Assembly (NCBI GenBank): GCA_027596075.1
Contig: JADGJC010000406.1
Span: 1 to 31,176, forward strand
DNA: 31,176 nucleotides
Reading direction: 5' to 3'
DNA from: Rhizophlyctis rosea
Lineage: Eukaryota > Chytridiomycota > Chytridiomycetes > Rhizophlyctidales > Rhizophlyctidaceae
Both the position numbers and the translations under genes were made by a program. This document shows positions 1 to 10,246 of the stretch, in pieces. Positions within the stretch are counted from its first letter, which is position 1. The number at the start of each line of letters is the position of its first letter. The notes under the pieces are model-generated. The model worked only from the letters and a program-made list of their open reading frames with translations. It made no database searches and was not told where the DNA came from.

Positions 1-176
1 TTTTCTTCTTTTTTTTTGGGTTTCACCATCCAACTTCTTGTTCATAGTTGCTGCGGCGACCAACAATCAAAACTACATACATCTAGATACACAAAATATA
101 AACAATAGCCCAAACCTAAACTATGCCTAGCATATGCTGCAAACTACAAATTACACGACACTTCGAGCATCTCTTA

Positions 177-2617
177 TTAATCCGCCCAAGCGCCTCCGCC
201 CAGATCGTCTTCAAACCCTCCAAAACCTTTCCCCAAGCCCGTGGTGCCAACCTTCCCCAGACCCAAAACATTCGCCTTCTCATCTGGTACCGCATATGGA
301 TCCCCCCATGGATCCCCCCAAGCTGCAGCAGGTGCAGGCGCAGGCCGCTCCGCGGTGGTGATGGGTGGAAGGCTGGGCTGTGGCGACTCTTCCCCTTCTG
401 CTTCTGCTTCTTCCACCTCATGATCGTCGCCACCGTCGCTTGCGGGTGACTGGAACATGACTTCGGCTACCGGTTGCATTGGGCGCTCCGGTGTTACGGC
501 AACGGGTGTTATTGGTGGGGTTGGCTCTACCACCTGCGGAAGAGCTGGAGCTGTTCCGTTTGCGCTCGCTGGACTCTTCGCGTCCCCGTCGGCAGCAGCC
601 GTCAATGCTGCGCCCGCAGCAATCCCTGCACCAGCCGAAGCAGCAGCAGCCCCGCTTCCGCCGCCAGTTTTCGTTAATCTCGACGGAAGCCAACTCCTTT
701 TCTTGTCCGTGGGTGTTGGAATTGTTCCATCACCAAGACTTGGGGCGGACGGTGTGGTTGGACTATCAACTACGTCCAAGCGATTCACGGTGGTCCGCAC
801 TCTCTGTGACAATAAGCCCCACCACTCCGCTGACTCGTCTAAAGTGTTCCCACGGAACTGTGAAACGGCCAAGCACGCCGCACACTGTCAGCAGCAACCT
901 CATGCGGTAGTAATGAAGGTAATTCGTACCTTATGCTTAACCTCTCTTCCCAAGAATCCGCCACCACGCTCAATGAGGACGAACTCCTCTGGCTCCTTTT
1001 CATTCGCCATCAGCGGTCCTATCACGCAGTCCTTTAACTCCAGACTCGTTTCTGGTGCTTCGTCATATTTTCCCTTGCCCGCCTCCTTCCCTGGTTCCCC
1101 GTCTGGCATAACATGCAGGAATCCTCCTTTGGTCAAAACCACCTTCCGTTCATGGTACTTCCTACGCCAAGCCTTCGAATCCTTCGCCAGCAGAATCCCT
1201 TCCTTCAATATGGTGGTCATTGGATCAGACCATCCGTACTCATCCAAGTCAGGCTTCAAATCTCCCCATAGCACCAGTGGTAACCCTCGTTCCACGATAC
1301 GATCCAAATGCCGCTCCTTGAACGCGTCCCAATCACGCTTAGGCTCCACCGAAAACAGACGGGTTTTTATGGACTTGAATGCGTCGAGCTCCGTTGTCAA
1401 GTCTTTCACGCGCCAGTCGACAAATGAGGCAAGAGCTAGACGGAGGTTCTCGATTAAGGTGGTCTCGAATGCCGCAAAGTTGTCGCATTGTGCTGCCAGT
1501 TCAGATCGATATGATTTCTGTTTGTTCAGGCAGATGGTTGTGTGCCGCCGTAAGTCTATCCAAACAAATAAGTACGACAAAGTATATGAATGAATGAAAA
1601 AAGGTGAAACAACCCACTTTGGCATGCAACCCATGGATCAGCCGGTTGATCTTTCGGTGGCCCCACATCTTTCGATCCCTCAGGGCCAGCAGGTTTACCA
1701 TTCACGCCTTCCTCCTTGTGTCTGGTCAAACTCCCCTTCAAATAACCCCTCAGCCTCACAAATTCGTTGCGGTCCTTTTCTAGTTCCTTGTCCATATCTG
1801 TCCACTCCTTATCGGCATCGGTTGCCTTCTTTCGGATTTCAGCAAAGAGTGCGCGAAGATTTGGAAGCACTTGGGTGTCAAGGATTGAGGCGGAAGCTAA
1901 GGAGTCGGTGTGAAGTTTATGATGTGTCTGATGTAGTTCTGTGAATAATGACTATGAAAAGTGAAATTGGTGAGCTCTCATAACCCGCAACATTTTCCAT
2001 GCAACAGCCCCGTCAAAAGACCAATAAAATTGATGCACAGCTTGTTCTCCTCCGCAGGATCAAAATGACTGTGATCCATTTCAGAAAGCTCTGGCTTCCC
2101 CTTCCTCGCAGGCAAGTTGTGGGTTATGACTGATTGTGGCCCCATCACACTCACATACAACTCTCCTTCACTTGCGCGTCACACACCCGCCACACAAGTA
2201 GAACTGACCTTGGCCAGCTCTCCCTCGCCAAAAACATCCTCAGAATTGTCTTTCGTTCGAATGGCAGCACCAAACTCGCGGGCGCATTTCCCGTGCACGT
2301 CGGCGAGCCTCTTCTGTGAGTCCAGGATCAACTCATATTGGGCTATCATACGTTTCACGAGCTGGCCCCAGCCGGTAAGCCGTTGCAAGAATACCTTTAA
2401 TACGGCAAGCGTTAGTATGGGTGATACGAAAGACCAGTAGACAGTAGAAAACCAAAACGCTCGTGCCAGAGTGAGACTGTGACAATCCTACCTCGGTAGC
2501 TGGCAAAGGTATCAAACCATTGGTTGGGTTATCAGCAAATGGAGCGCGCCGCGCCGCCCCCAACTCCACGATAGAGAGGGAACTTGTCGACGCAGCAGGT
2601 GGTTGGTCCTGCGTCAT
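177..2617 (-). CDS. Slm1-like F-BAR and PH domain protein (TORC2/eisosome type)
   Basis: Probable membrane-binding adaptor related to yeast Slm1/Slm2, which link PI(4,5)P2 membranes, eisosomes and TORC2. Six exons fit: 2617-2492, 2394-2209, about 2160-2022, 1938-1618, 1555-930 and 884-177, giving about 701 aa. All join in phase, with branch points such as CTAAC in the first intron. The start is the ATG at 2617; the upstream in-frame codon at 2647 is only GTG. Residues about 40-360 form a helical F-BAR-like region (QLVKRMIAQYELILDSQKRL, LHQTHHKLHTDSLASASILD, QVLPNLRALFAEIRKK). A PH domain follows (KYHERKVVLTKGGFLHVMPD to DESAEWWGLL); the Trp in the last motif sits in the expected C-terminal helix. 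The roughly 200-residue tail is low-complexity and acidic and ends in FGGFEDDLGG. The 5' edge of exon 3 is the least certain junction. It is divergent from the ITPase gene. Family assignment rests on the domain order and on the motif around the PH start. Confidence 0.8.
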
Positions 2618-3064
2618 TGTGAACTGTTTGACTGGAATGAAGACCACACTATTCGAAATCCTCTTTGGACGCGAACGTCAAAGGGACTTCTGAGCTTGTA
2701 CTGCTTTTGAGTTGTGCGAAGTGTCAGCAGTCCAACATGCACGGGCTGCTTGGGCTAATGTCGTGCTCGTCCTGCTAATGGGTTTGAGAAGGTGGAGGAT
2801 TACAACTGGCAAGTTGAAAGAGACTTGAAAGTTGATGCCAGCCTGGCAACCCACATCCAGCATCATCCAAAAATAGCTACATGAGGTGACATTGTGGCTT
2901 CAAAACCCAAACTATCCGGCTTGACGCGGGGAAACCGGCAGGGGCTGGTGTCCTCACCATTCGGACACTGGCACCACCAGCTTTTGTGCCCTTCTTCCAC
3001 TTCTTGACTTACCGTAGATGGGTGGAACTTCATGGAGTTTGTTTGGCTCTGAAACACTACCAAC
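2618..3064. promoter_or_regulatory. Divergent intergenic region, Slm1-like / ITPase
   Basis: This 447 bp region separates two start codons facing away from each other and probably holds both promoters. I see no clear TATA box. An imperfect dyad, CTTTGGACG..CGTCAAAG, lies near 2663-2683. No open frame here is supported as a gene. Confidence 0.4.
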
Positions 3065-3707
3065 ATGACCACACCCGCACCCAGATCCCTGCTCATAGCG
3101 CTGGGCTCCACAAACCCTTCAAAACGTCTTGCTGTTGAAACTTCTATCCTACACCTATTCCCTGACCGAACACCCGAAGTCCGCACGTTCTCAGTCCCTT
3201 CAGGTGTCTCTGATCAACCCTTATCCGATGACGAAACCACAGCAGGCGCCATTAACAGGGCCAAAGCAGCCTTGGAAAAGTGGCCCGAAGCGGAGTATGG
3301 TAAGCTGGAAATGCTATTGTCACTCTCCGAAGGCCTGCTACCCTCGTGACGCTGACTGAAACCAACACATGGAAGGCATCGGCATAGAAGGAGGTGCCCA
3401 CCTCATCCCAACCATAAACCGTTACTTCGAAACAGGCTGGATAGCCATTGTGCAACGCTCAACGGGCAAAGTTGGCCTAGGATCGTCTGGTCGGTTCGAG
3501 CTATCTCCTAAAATAGCCTCCCGTTTGGTGGGGGGGGAGGAACTCGCCACCGTCATCGACGACCTATCAGGACAAACAGACGTACGATCCAACGCGGGGG
3601 CGATGGGAATCCTTACCAATGGACACGTGAATAGGGACGTTGCCTATACGCATGGTGTATATTTTGCATTCGCGCCTTTTGTATCATCAAAGATTTACTG
3701 GGAGTAA
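3065..3707 (+). CDS. Inosine/xanthosine triphosphatase, YjjX (DUF84) family
   Basis: Hydrolyses non-canonical ITP/XTP to the monophosphates, keeping deaminated purines out of nucleic acids; probably cytosolic. There are two exons, 3065-3299 and 3376-3707, in phase 1, giving 188 aa against about 170-180 for bacterial YjjX. Splicing restores the family block AEYGIGIEGGAH. Other visible signatures are the N-terminal nucleotide-binding ALGSTNPSKRLAVE, the SGVSDQPLSDDET segment with its acidic metal/substrate residues, the VGLGSSGRFELS strand, and the C-terminal AGAMGILTNGHVNR and FAFAPF. The ATG at 3065 opens directly on the first beta strand. The gene is convergent with the carboxypeptidase gene, 242 bp away. 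Nothing in it looks broken. Confidence 0.88.
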
Positions 3708-3949
3708 ACTCAAGATGGAAATAGTCGGGACTTGGAACGAGGACATGCGCAGCCATAAGATGTCAATAAACGGTTTGGAAGACAAAAAACGCATTATGCT
3801 GACAGCAACGGTGGCACCAGAACAGTGAATGACAAAATACTGCGGAATGAGGGAATTACCGAAATATAAGGTACATGGAAAATGAAAAACAAACAAATCT
3901 ACTCCCGCCTTCCTGTTTCCCATCTGGCATCCAAAAATACAATCAATCA

Positions 3950-5984
3950 CTACTGCTTGCCCGCGATCCAGGCGGTGATGAACTCGTCACTATGCTCGGG
4001 TTGATCATAAGGAACCATGTGACCAGCTTCATAAACACGCAAGAAAGTTAGCTGCTTGTACGTCCTGAACTCTCCGGCCTTCTTGTTGGTCTTGGCAGAA
4101 ACCCACGGAAGGTCCTCGGCGGTGACGAAACCATCTTGCCCGGACCAGGGAAGCTCAAGCGTCCATGCCTTGTTACCCATCCCTGATTTGGCGAGCGTAT
4201 GTTAGCAGATGTTCCAGAATGCAAGCACAAACGGGCATCACATACAGTTGCAGATGAAGTCCGCATCTCCGGCGTAGATCAACACCTTGGTTCCGCTCTC
4301 GAGCACCTCCAAAAGATCCTCAACATAGGGCCTCATCCAATCGCCGGCCATCATGAACTTCATGTTGATGTCACGCTTGCAGCCCTCGTACCCGCGGTCA
4401 ACCCCAATGGCCTTTTGCACCTCGGCATCGTTCAAATAGGTCTCAATATCGCCAAGAATTTCTGTTTTTTTTTATTGAGCCACGTCAAAGGAGGAAAGAT
4501 GAAGCTCATATATGAGTTACAAACTCACCATAGCAAAGCGGATTCTTGCTTTGGTCACACTTCTCACGGATGTCGTAAATGTTGAGTCCAGTCGATTGGA
4601 AGGGACCGATGAGGGCATTGTTGCAGTAAATTGCTGCAGGACTAATTGAAGGCAAAAATTAGCATTCATCTATCCAGAGCCTGGCACTATCGAACACATA
4701 CACGCAGCTCCATGTGTTCTGATATTTGTAGCAAGACTTGATGAGGTTGGCACACGTGGGATATTTGTTGCGCATTTGGTCAATGGTTTGGTCGTCAAGG
4801 ACGGGACCGTCTGAATGATATGCATTGTCAATAAGACATGATCTTGACGATGACAAAGGCTCAAGACAAAGCACGAACATGTTTCATCAGCAGCAAATTC
4901 CGGGTAGTATTTGTACTGAACTAGCGGGTCCGTCAAGCCGTTACCGATAGCCAAGCTCTTGAGGTTCAGATTGTAGAGATCCAACGCTCCACTCTTCTTC
5001 TCCACATAGTTGTTCCCGTTCAAAATTGCCTTGCCAATGGCAGGGACGTAGTGACCTGCGTAGGATTCGCCAGTGATGTGGAGGTCAAGCGCAGAGTATT
5101 TGGGATAGGACTTGAAGAACAGCTGCAGGAAAGCATAAACATCTTTCGCAGCGTCCACGGTGTTGGAGACTTCTTCTTGCTCTCCATAGGAGAACCCGAC
5201 ATTGATTGGCTGTGAGCTTTGCGGTGAGTGACAGTTATAGATGAGGAGATTGGTTAACAATACCTGGTCGAGAAAGATGACATTGGCTTCATTGTTCCAC
5301 GAGTACTTGTTGGGGACAGTGCCGTTGCCGCCTGGCGATACCCGGCATGGACCAAGCTCCATGAAAAGACCGGTGAGAGAAGAGCAACCAGGCCCACCGT
5401 TCAGCCAAAGGATGACAGGATCCTTAGAAGGGTCGCGACGACTCTCAAAGAACCAAAAGAAGAACTAATGGAAGAGAGAGCTTAGACAAGGGTCGCTAAT
5501 GTGTGAGCAACGCGCGCCAACTTACGTGTTTGGAGCCCGAATCCTGACCATCGACGTCAAGATATCCAACATACTGAACAGCACGGAGTTCGAATTTAGC
5601 AAGAGTTTCCAGCCATATATTACGCGAAACATCAGCTTATTCTTCTACACCAACCTGCTTGACATCCTTGTCGCACAGTCCTTCCGTTTTCTTTATTCTG
5701 AGAGTTCTTCCGGGGAAGGCGGCATTGGTGTGGACGTTCCATGCTTCGACGCGGTCGCCCTTTGTATCGGCAACCACGGAGGAATGCTTCTTATGAGTCC
5801 ACCGGCTGAAGGTGTCTAACATGCTCTTAGCGCCCTCTACAGCGTCAGCGCCTTGCTTGTGGAGGAAGGCGGATGGCGACCAGGAACTGGTGGTGCTCTT
5901 TTCACCCCAGTGCAGAGGGGTTGCTTGTATCTGGCTGGCTAGCCCGAGAGCGGCAACAGCCGATACGACTGTCGTGAGATGCAT
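3950..5984 (-). CDS. Carboxypeptidase Y-like serine carboxypeptidase (S10)
   Basis: Vacuolar serine exopeptidase removing C-terminal residues. Eight exons fit: 5984-5655, 5573-5526, 5464-5264, 5209-4879, 4810-4702, 4641-4529, 4461-4246 and 4182-3950, giving 526 aa, close to yeast CPY. A signal peptide ([16 protein letters not shown]) is followed by a propeptide to about residue 100. The mature domain begins near [17 protein letters not shown]. The oxyanion-region motif NGGPGCSS is present. The catalytic triad is intact: Ser242 in GESYAG, Asp445 in GDADFICNW and His504 in [11 protein letters not shown]. The Trp of the ICNW motif is created by splicing (T|GG), so the apparent Cys there is an intron artefact. 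Paired cysteines (CNNA, GPCRV, CYG) match the family's disulfides. Intron ends use GTTGGT, GTAAGT-like and GTGAGT donors. The product is probably vacuolar, though secretion cannot be excluded. Confidence 0.93.
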
Positions 5985-6496
5985 GTTTGCGTGTATACAC
6001 TAGTTTACTCCTTCTGCGAGGTGAATAGACTCTGTATGTATTTTTAGACAAGATGAGGGTGAAGTGTGAAGCTGATTTTGAAGGGAGATGACGAGCTTGC
6101 ACGGCCACAGCTGATGAAAAGTGAGAAGTCGCACTAAACAAGCACGGGACCGAAATTTGCCAGGGTCACCCTGGACCCTGGCTCCTGGGCCCTGGCTCCG
6201 ATCACTGCATCATTTTCCTTCATTTTCCTGTTCCCACGCATCACAACTTCACAACTTCACAAGCAACGCTCCCACCGATTTCTTCATTGCATTTTTCTTC
6301 TGCAGTACCGGAAAATTTTGCCCACTTAGCGCCGGCCGGAACGACACCGGAAACCGCGCTTTCGAACTACCACCGACCATCATCTCCTTTCTTAAACTTA
6401 CTGTCTTGCCCCATCCGCCATTTTTCACCTCCACCGAGGTTCCCGAACGTCCTAGCATCCCGCCACGGCACCCGACAAAGTGATCCATTCGCCAAC
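5985..6496. promoter_or_regulatory. Divergent intergenic region, CPY / ankyrin gene 1
   Basis: This 512 bp region lies between two outward-facing start codons. It contains a CCCTGG-rich patch at about 6167-6200 with two CCCTGGCTCC copies, and a short tandem TCACAACT run at about 6241-6260. The reading frame of ankyrin gene 1 stays open upstream to about 6287 but contains no ATG before 6497, so that stretch is treated as 5' leader. Confidence 0.4.
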
Positions 6497-7471
6497 ATGC
6501 TACCACCAGAAATCTCTTGGCTCGTCGCCCGGTGGAGTGATCCGACATCTGCTCGCGATTTACGCGCCGCCTGCTGCAAAACCTTTCGGCGCGCCATCCT
6601 CCTCAGCGATCTCGTGTTCGGGGAAGCTTGTTGGCGGCTATACTACCGCACATTCGACAACTGCTGGTACTGGGCTGCCCGAAATGGCCACGCCGACGTC
6701 ATCCGCAAACTCAATTCTGAAGCACGACGCGTCCATTTAGGCAATCTCCTCACCATCAGTTTCGCCAACAGCAATACAGTTTTGATGAAGTTTGCGCTAG
6801 ATGGTTTGGTTCAATATGCCCTTTTCGAAAACCAATCTTACTTGCCGCAACGGCTTCGACCGCTTCTGGCTCAGGCTTGCGGCAGTGGCTCTGTTGAGAT
6901 CGTGCAGTTGCTCTTAGATTACGGATCGTGGATTCACGATGGAGTAGGATGGGCGGGAGATGGATTATTTCAGGCTATCAATGGCAATCATGTCGATGTG
7001 GTCAAGCTACTTCTCAAAGCTGGGGCTGATATTATACGTCCTTTACCGCTAGTGCAAGCGGTTAGTTTGAGCGGCGTCGAGATAGTGGGACTCATAATAC
7101 GGGCGGGGGCGGACATGAACGCAGTGACAGGAGCACCGTTACGTTCTGCTGTCTCGCGGGGAAACTGTGATCTGGTAAAGCTATTATTGGATGCCGGTGC
7201 AACAGCCAGGGGAGACGTTTTGGCGCTAGCTGCCTCGTTCGGTGACATCGACATTGTTTCCATATTGCTTCGGGCTGGCGCAGACGTCAACGCGGACAAC
7301 GGTTGGGCTTTGCGGTCGGCGGCGCATCGGGGTGATTCGAGGATGGCTCATATGCTTCTCCAAGCTGGTGCCAATATACACGCTCGGGACGACGAAGCAC
7401 TATTGAATGCTGCGACGCGGGGACATACGGATATGGTCAAACTGTTGTTGGAGGCCGGCAGCAACGTCTGA
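6497..7471 (+). CDS. F-box-like/ankyrin repeat protein 1 (stops at in-frame TGA)
   Basis: Predicted 324-aa single-exon protein. The start is the ATG at 6497 in GCCAACATGC, the first ATG of the open frame, beginning directly at an F-box-like segment (residues 1-52, LPPEISWLVARWSDPTSARD and KTFRRAI). From about residue 55 ankyrin units follow. Early ones are degenerate; later ones are clear (HVDVVKLLLKAGAD, DIDIVSILLRAGADVNADN, HTDMVKLLLEAGSNV). The late units are about 30 residues and lack the TPLH motif. If functional, it could be a substrate adaptor of an SCF ubiquitin ligase, but that is inference. The frame ends at TGA (7469-7471) in mid-repeat and resumes immediately with more ankyrin sequence, so the gene may be truncated, read through, or a recent pseudogene. 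It is paralogous to the gene at 8327. Confidence 0.7.
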   Translation: MLPPEISWLVARWSDPTSARDLRAACCKTFRRAILLSDLVFGEACWRLYYRTFDNCWYWAARNGHADVIRKLNSEARRVHLGNLLTISFANSNTVLMKFALDGLVQYALFENQSYLPQRLRPLLAQACGSGSVEIVQLLLDYGSWIHDGVGWAGDGLFQAINGNHVDVVKLLLKAGADIIRPLPLVQAVSLSGVEIVGLIIRAGADMNAVTGAPLRSAVSRGNCDLVKLLLDAGATARGDVLALAASFGDIDIVSILLRAGADVNADNGWALRSAAHRGDSRMAHMLLQAGANIHARDDEALLNAATRGHTDMVKLLLEAGSNV

Positions 7472-7729
7472 GCCAGGAACGAGGAAGCACTTGTAAGTGC
7501 GGCGGGAGGCGGTTTGACCGACATTGTCGACGTACTCCTAGCAGGTGGTGTATGCGGTTCCAGTATCGACGCCGCACTGCCTCTGGCGGAGAAAGGAGGT
7601 CATCCGAACATTGTTCACATGCTGTTGAAGCTTCAGGACAGCATTGATGACCCGATGATACTGGAAGATCCACCTGAGAGGTCTCCGATGGCAGTAGCAT
7701 TCGCTGTTACAGGAGATAATGATATCTAG
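7472..7729 (+). pseudogene. In-frame ankyrin continuation beyond the TGA of ankyrin gene 1
   Basis: After the TGA, 85 sense codons stay open to a TAG at 7727-7729. They read as ankyrin sequence: ARNEEALVSAAGGGLTDIVD, then VCGSSIDAALPLAEKGGHPN and IVHMLLKLQDSIDDP. This matches the repeat phase of the upstream ORF with no frame change. A strong donor-like GTAAGT occurs at 7491-7496, after the stop. I found no convincing intron that would remove the TGA. Confidence 0.65.
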
Positions 7730-8326
7730 ACTTTATGTTGTCGTTGCTGGTGAATGAGGTCTAGTCGGTGTGGGATGTTGTGCAGAGCACCTTGGATATA
7801 TGGAAATGGCGTATTGTGGGGGTAGTAAATCGTCTAGATGTAACTAATACTTGATTTCTCTGTGTACCATGGACTTGAATATTTCGTAATGGAGGCGCAA
7901 ATTTGGATTTCCAAATGCCAACTCTCTCAATGGCATTGCGTCGCGCTAACTACTTTATATGTCTATCTTAAACTGATTTTTCATCTTGTGGGGCATGCAA
8001 GCATGAGTCCTCTTCATTAGAAGAAGGTTTTGACTGTCCGTTAGTTTGTTTTGGAGAACTAGAAAGCCACATGTGCAGGCTGGCCTCGCTCCTGGGCAAT
8101 TCTGATGGATAATATAACCAAATATGAACTCATGACTGGTATTTTGGAAGCCACCATCCATCCTCTTTCCCACGACATCAGCAACAAAACCCTCCTCGTC
8201 CTCCCGCCTTCAACTTAGCAGTACTGTCCCTTCAACTGAAACCTTAGTGTGTTGTCCGCTGTATCTACGTTGACAAATACGCGTCATCTTGTTGCGACTG
8301 CTCGTGAGGAAGCTATCTACAACTAA
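7730..8326. other. Intergenic spacer between the two ankyrin genes
   Basis: About 600 bp, AT-rich in its first half. It should hold the 3' end of ankyrin gene 1 and the promoter of gene 2. I see no ORF with family features, no strong TATA box and no repeat relating it to the flanks. Confidence 0.4.
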
Positions 8327-10246
8327 ATGACGATGACGCCTGAGAATACAACTACTGTTGACACAGTTGGAGCTACCTCCTCAACCATCCCCCCGCTTTC
8401 CTTCACCGACAGCACCTCGCTTCCCGCCACAACATTTACCACAACGGAGGCGTCCGCCACGACAGGATCTTATTTAGATCTAACAACCTCATCCTCCCGC
8501 CGCTACCTCACGCTACCACCAGAACTCTTCCGAACCGTCGCTCGATGGAGCGACCCCATATCTGCCCGCAACCTCCGTCCGACCCGCAAAGCTATCAGAC
8601 ATGCCATCTTGCCTAGTGATATTGTCTACGCCGGAGCGTGCTGGTCACTTTATTACCTCGGTTTCACCACATGCTGGGAATGGGCGGCCAAGAACAACCA
8701 CGTCGACGTCATTTCGACCCTCCTACTCACAGGCGAACCTGTCAACTTGGAAACTCTCCTTGCGACTAGTATTGAGAAGGGCTTTAGAGAGATGGTTGAT
8801 GTCGCTTTGATCCATTTGGGTGTTGTTTGGTTCTGGAAGCATCCTGCATTCATTTCTCGTTCCCTTCAGAGCTGCTTGGTCATGGCGTGTACCGTAGGCA
8901 ACATTGCGGCTGTCAGACTGCTAGTGCAATACGGTGCTCAAATACATGCCGACAACACCTACGACGAAGATGCTTTGGAAATAGCAGTCAGAAACCATCA
9001 AACGGAGATAGTGAAGTTGCTCTTGGAGGGCGGAGCGGATGTGTCGCGGCGACAATATTTGATGATAGCCTGCGGCCATAGTAACCTCGATATTGTCCGA
9101 CTCTTAGTTGAAGCGGGGGCGGATGTCAATGCGCCCAGCGGAAGGCCCATCGTAGATGCCTCTTGTTTCGGCAGAACGGACGTCGTGAATCTATTGTTGC
9201 ATCTCGGCGCATATCCCGCGCATCACGCTCTCGCGAGTGCAGCTTGGAAAGGTCACGTCGAAATCGTCCGTCGTCTCCTTGCAGCAGGGATACCAGTGGA
9301 CGCTTGTGATAGTGCCGCCCTACAGTTCGCTGTATCAAACGGTGATACTCTTGTGACGGAGGTGTTGTTGCAGGCAGGTGCGGACATTCATGCTAAGGAC
9401 GACGAAGCCATCATTGAGGCGGCGAGGTTGCTGTATGTTGGGATGGTGAAGTTTCTTGTGGAGGCAGGCGCAAATGTTTGTGCGCGGGACGATGAAGCGC
9501 TCATGAATGCAGTCAAATGGGGGGATGCGGAGATGGTCAAATGCCTCCTGGAAGCAGGCAGTGATGTACACGCCAGATCGGAACAGGCCCTCATTGACGC
9601 CGCAGGGAACGGGTACACCGATATCGTCGCGGCACTCATAGCAGCCGGCGCCAATGTCACCACCAGAATGGACGATTTCGTTGCACGCGCGGCAAAGGGC
9701 GGTCATTTGGGAGTCGTTCAGATGCTTCTGGAGGCTGGGAATAACGTCCATACGGGGTTGGAAGAAGCGCTTGCGAACGCGTCTGAGCGCGGTTATGTGG
9801 AGATAGTGCGAATTCTTTTGGAGGCGGGCGCTAACGTTGATGCGGCAATTACGAAAGCAGTTGGAACGCCGGATAGGATGGCATCCGTTAGTGTCTTGAG
9901 GGTGTTGTTGGAGGCTGGGAAGGGATTGTACGCTGACACCTTGTTGCAAAGAGCGCTGGAGAAAGCTACCGAGAGTGGGTGGCCGAATGCGGTGAGACTG
10001 TTATTGGAGTCCGGCGCGGGAGTGACAGAAAAGGCGCTGACAAATGCGGCGAAGGGAGGGTATGAGGACGCTGTGCGGCTACTCCTTCAGGCTAGATTTG
10101 AAAGATCCCGGCCTTTAGAGATGGAGGATGCACTTGTTGCTGCGGCTGAGATGGGGTTTGAAAGGATCGAGCGGTATTTGGTGGAAGCGGGCGCCGATGT
10201 TAGGAAATTGGAAAGCGTTGAAGGTGGCGGTGGACGTGGTTGTTGA
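8327..10246 (+). CDS. F-box-like/ankyrin repeat protein 2
   Basis: Uninterrupted 639-aa ORF. The start ATG at 8327 precedes a Thr/Ser-rich N-terminal stretch (to about residue 58) with no homology I recognise. An F-box-like segment follows at about 60-105 (LTLPPELFRTVARWSDPISA, KAIRHAI), clearly paralogous to the gene at 6497. Residues about 110-630 are a long array of some 16 ankyrin units. Those in the middle are 30 residues long, with the pattern DDEAL..A...G..E(M/I)VK.LLEAGA(D/N)V and no TPLH turn. Such arrays are typical of expanded families of F-box/ankyrin proteins in zoosporic fungi. A role as a ligase adaptor or scaffold is inferred. The C-terminus switches abruptly to a Gly-rich GGGGRGC end, and another frame carries ankyrin-like residues just beyond it, suggesting a late frameshift. 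It is convergent with CCT7. Confidence 0.85.
   Translation: MTMTPENTTTVDTVGATSSTIPPLSFTDSTSLPATTFTTTEASATTGSYLDLTTSSSRRYLTLPPELFRTVARWSDPISARNLRPTRKAIRHAILPSDIVYAGACWSLYYLGFTTCWEWAAKNNHVDVISTLLLTGEPVNLETLLATSIEKGFREMVDVALIHLGVVWFWKHPAFISRSLQSCLVMACTVGNIAAVRLLVQYGAQIHADNTYDEDALEIAVRNHQTEIVKLLLEGGADVSRRQYLMIACGHSNLDIVRLLVEAGADVNAPSGRPIVDASCFGRTDVVNLLLHLGAYPAHHALASAAWKGHVEIVRRLLAAGIPVDACDSAALQFAVSNGDTLVTEVLLQAGADIHAKDDEAIIEAARLLYVGMVKFLVEAGANVCARDDEALMNAVKWGDAEMVKCLLEAGSDVHARSEQALIDAAGNGYTDIVAALIAAGANVTTRMDDFVARAAKGGHLGVVQMLLEAGNNVHTGLEEALANASERGYVEIVRILLEAGANVDAAITKAVGTPDRMASVSVLRVLLEAGKGLYADTLLQRALEKATESGWPNAVRLLLESGAGVTEKALTNAAKGGYEDAVRLLLQARFERSRPLEMEDALVAAAEMGFERIERYLVEAGADVRKLESVEGGGGRGC

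Noticed and set aside
457..1593. 378-codon open frame on the + strand
   Set aside because: It is antisense to the PH-domain exons of the Slm1-like gene, has Ser/Arg-rich composition typical of a shadow frame and shows no family motif.
4244..4258. Apparent loss of the conserved Trp after the catalytic Asp of carboxypeptidase Y (ICN-Cys)
   Set aside because: A GTATGT donor lies here; splicing to 4182 rebuilds ICNWMGNKAW, so the enzyme is intact.
9335..9949. 204-codon minus-strand frame inside ankyrin gene 2
   Set aside because: It is a mirror frame created by the repetitive ankyrin codons; the opposite strand has the recognisable protein.
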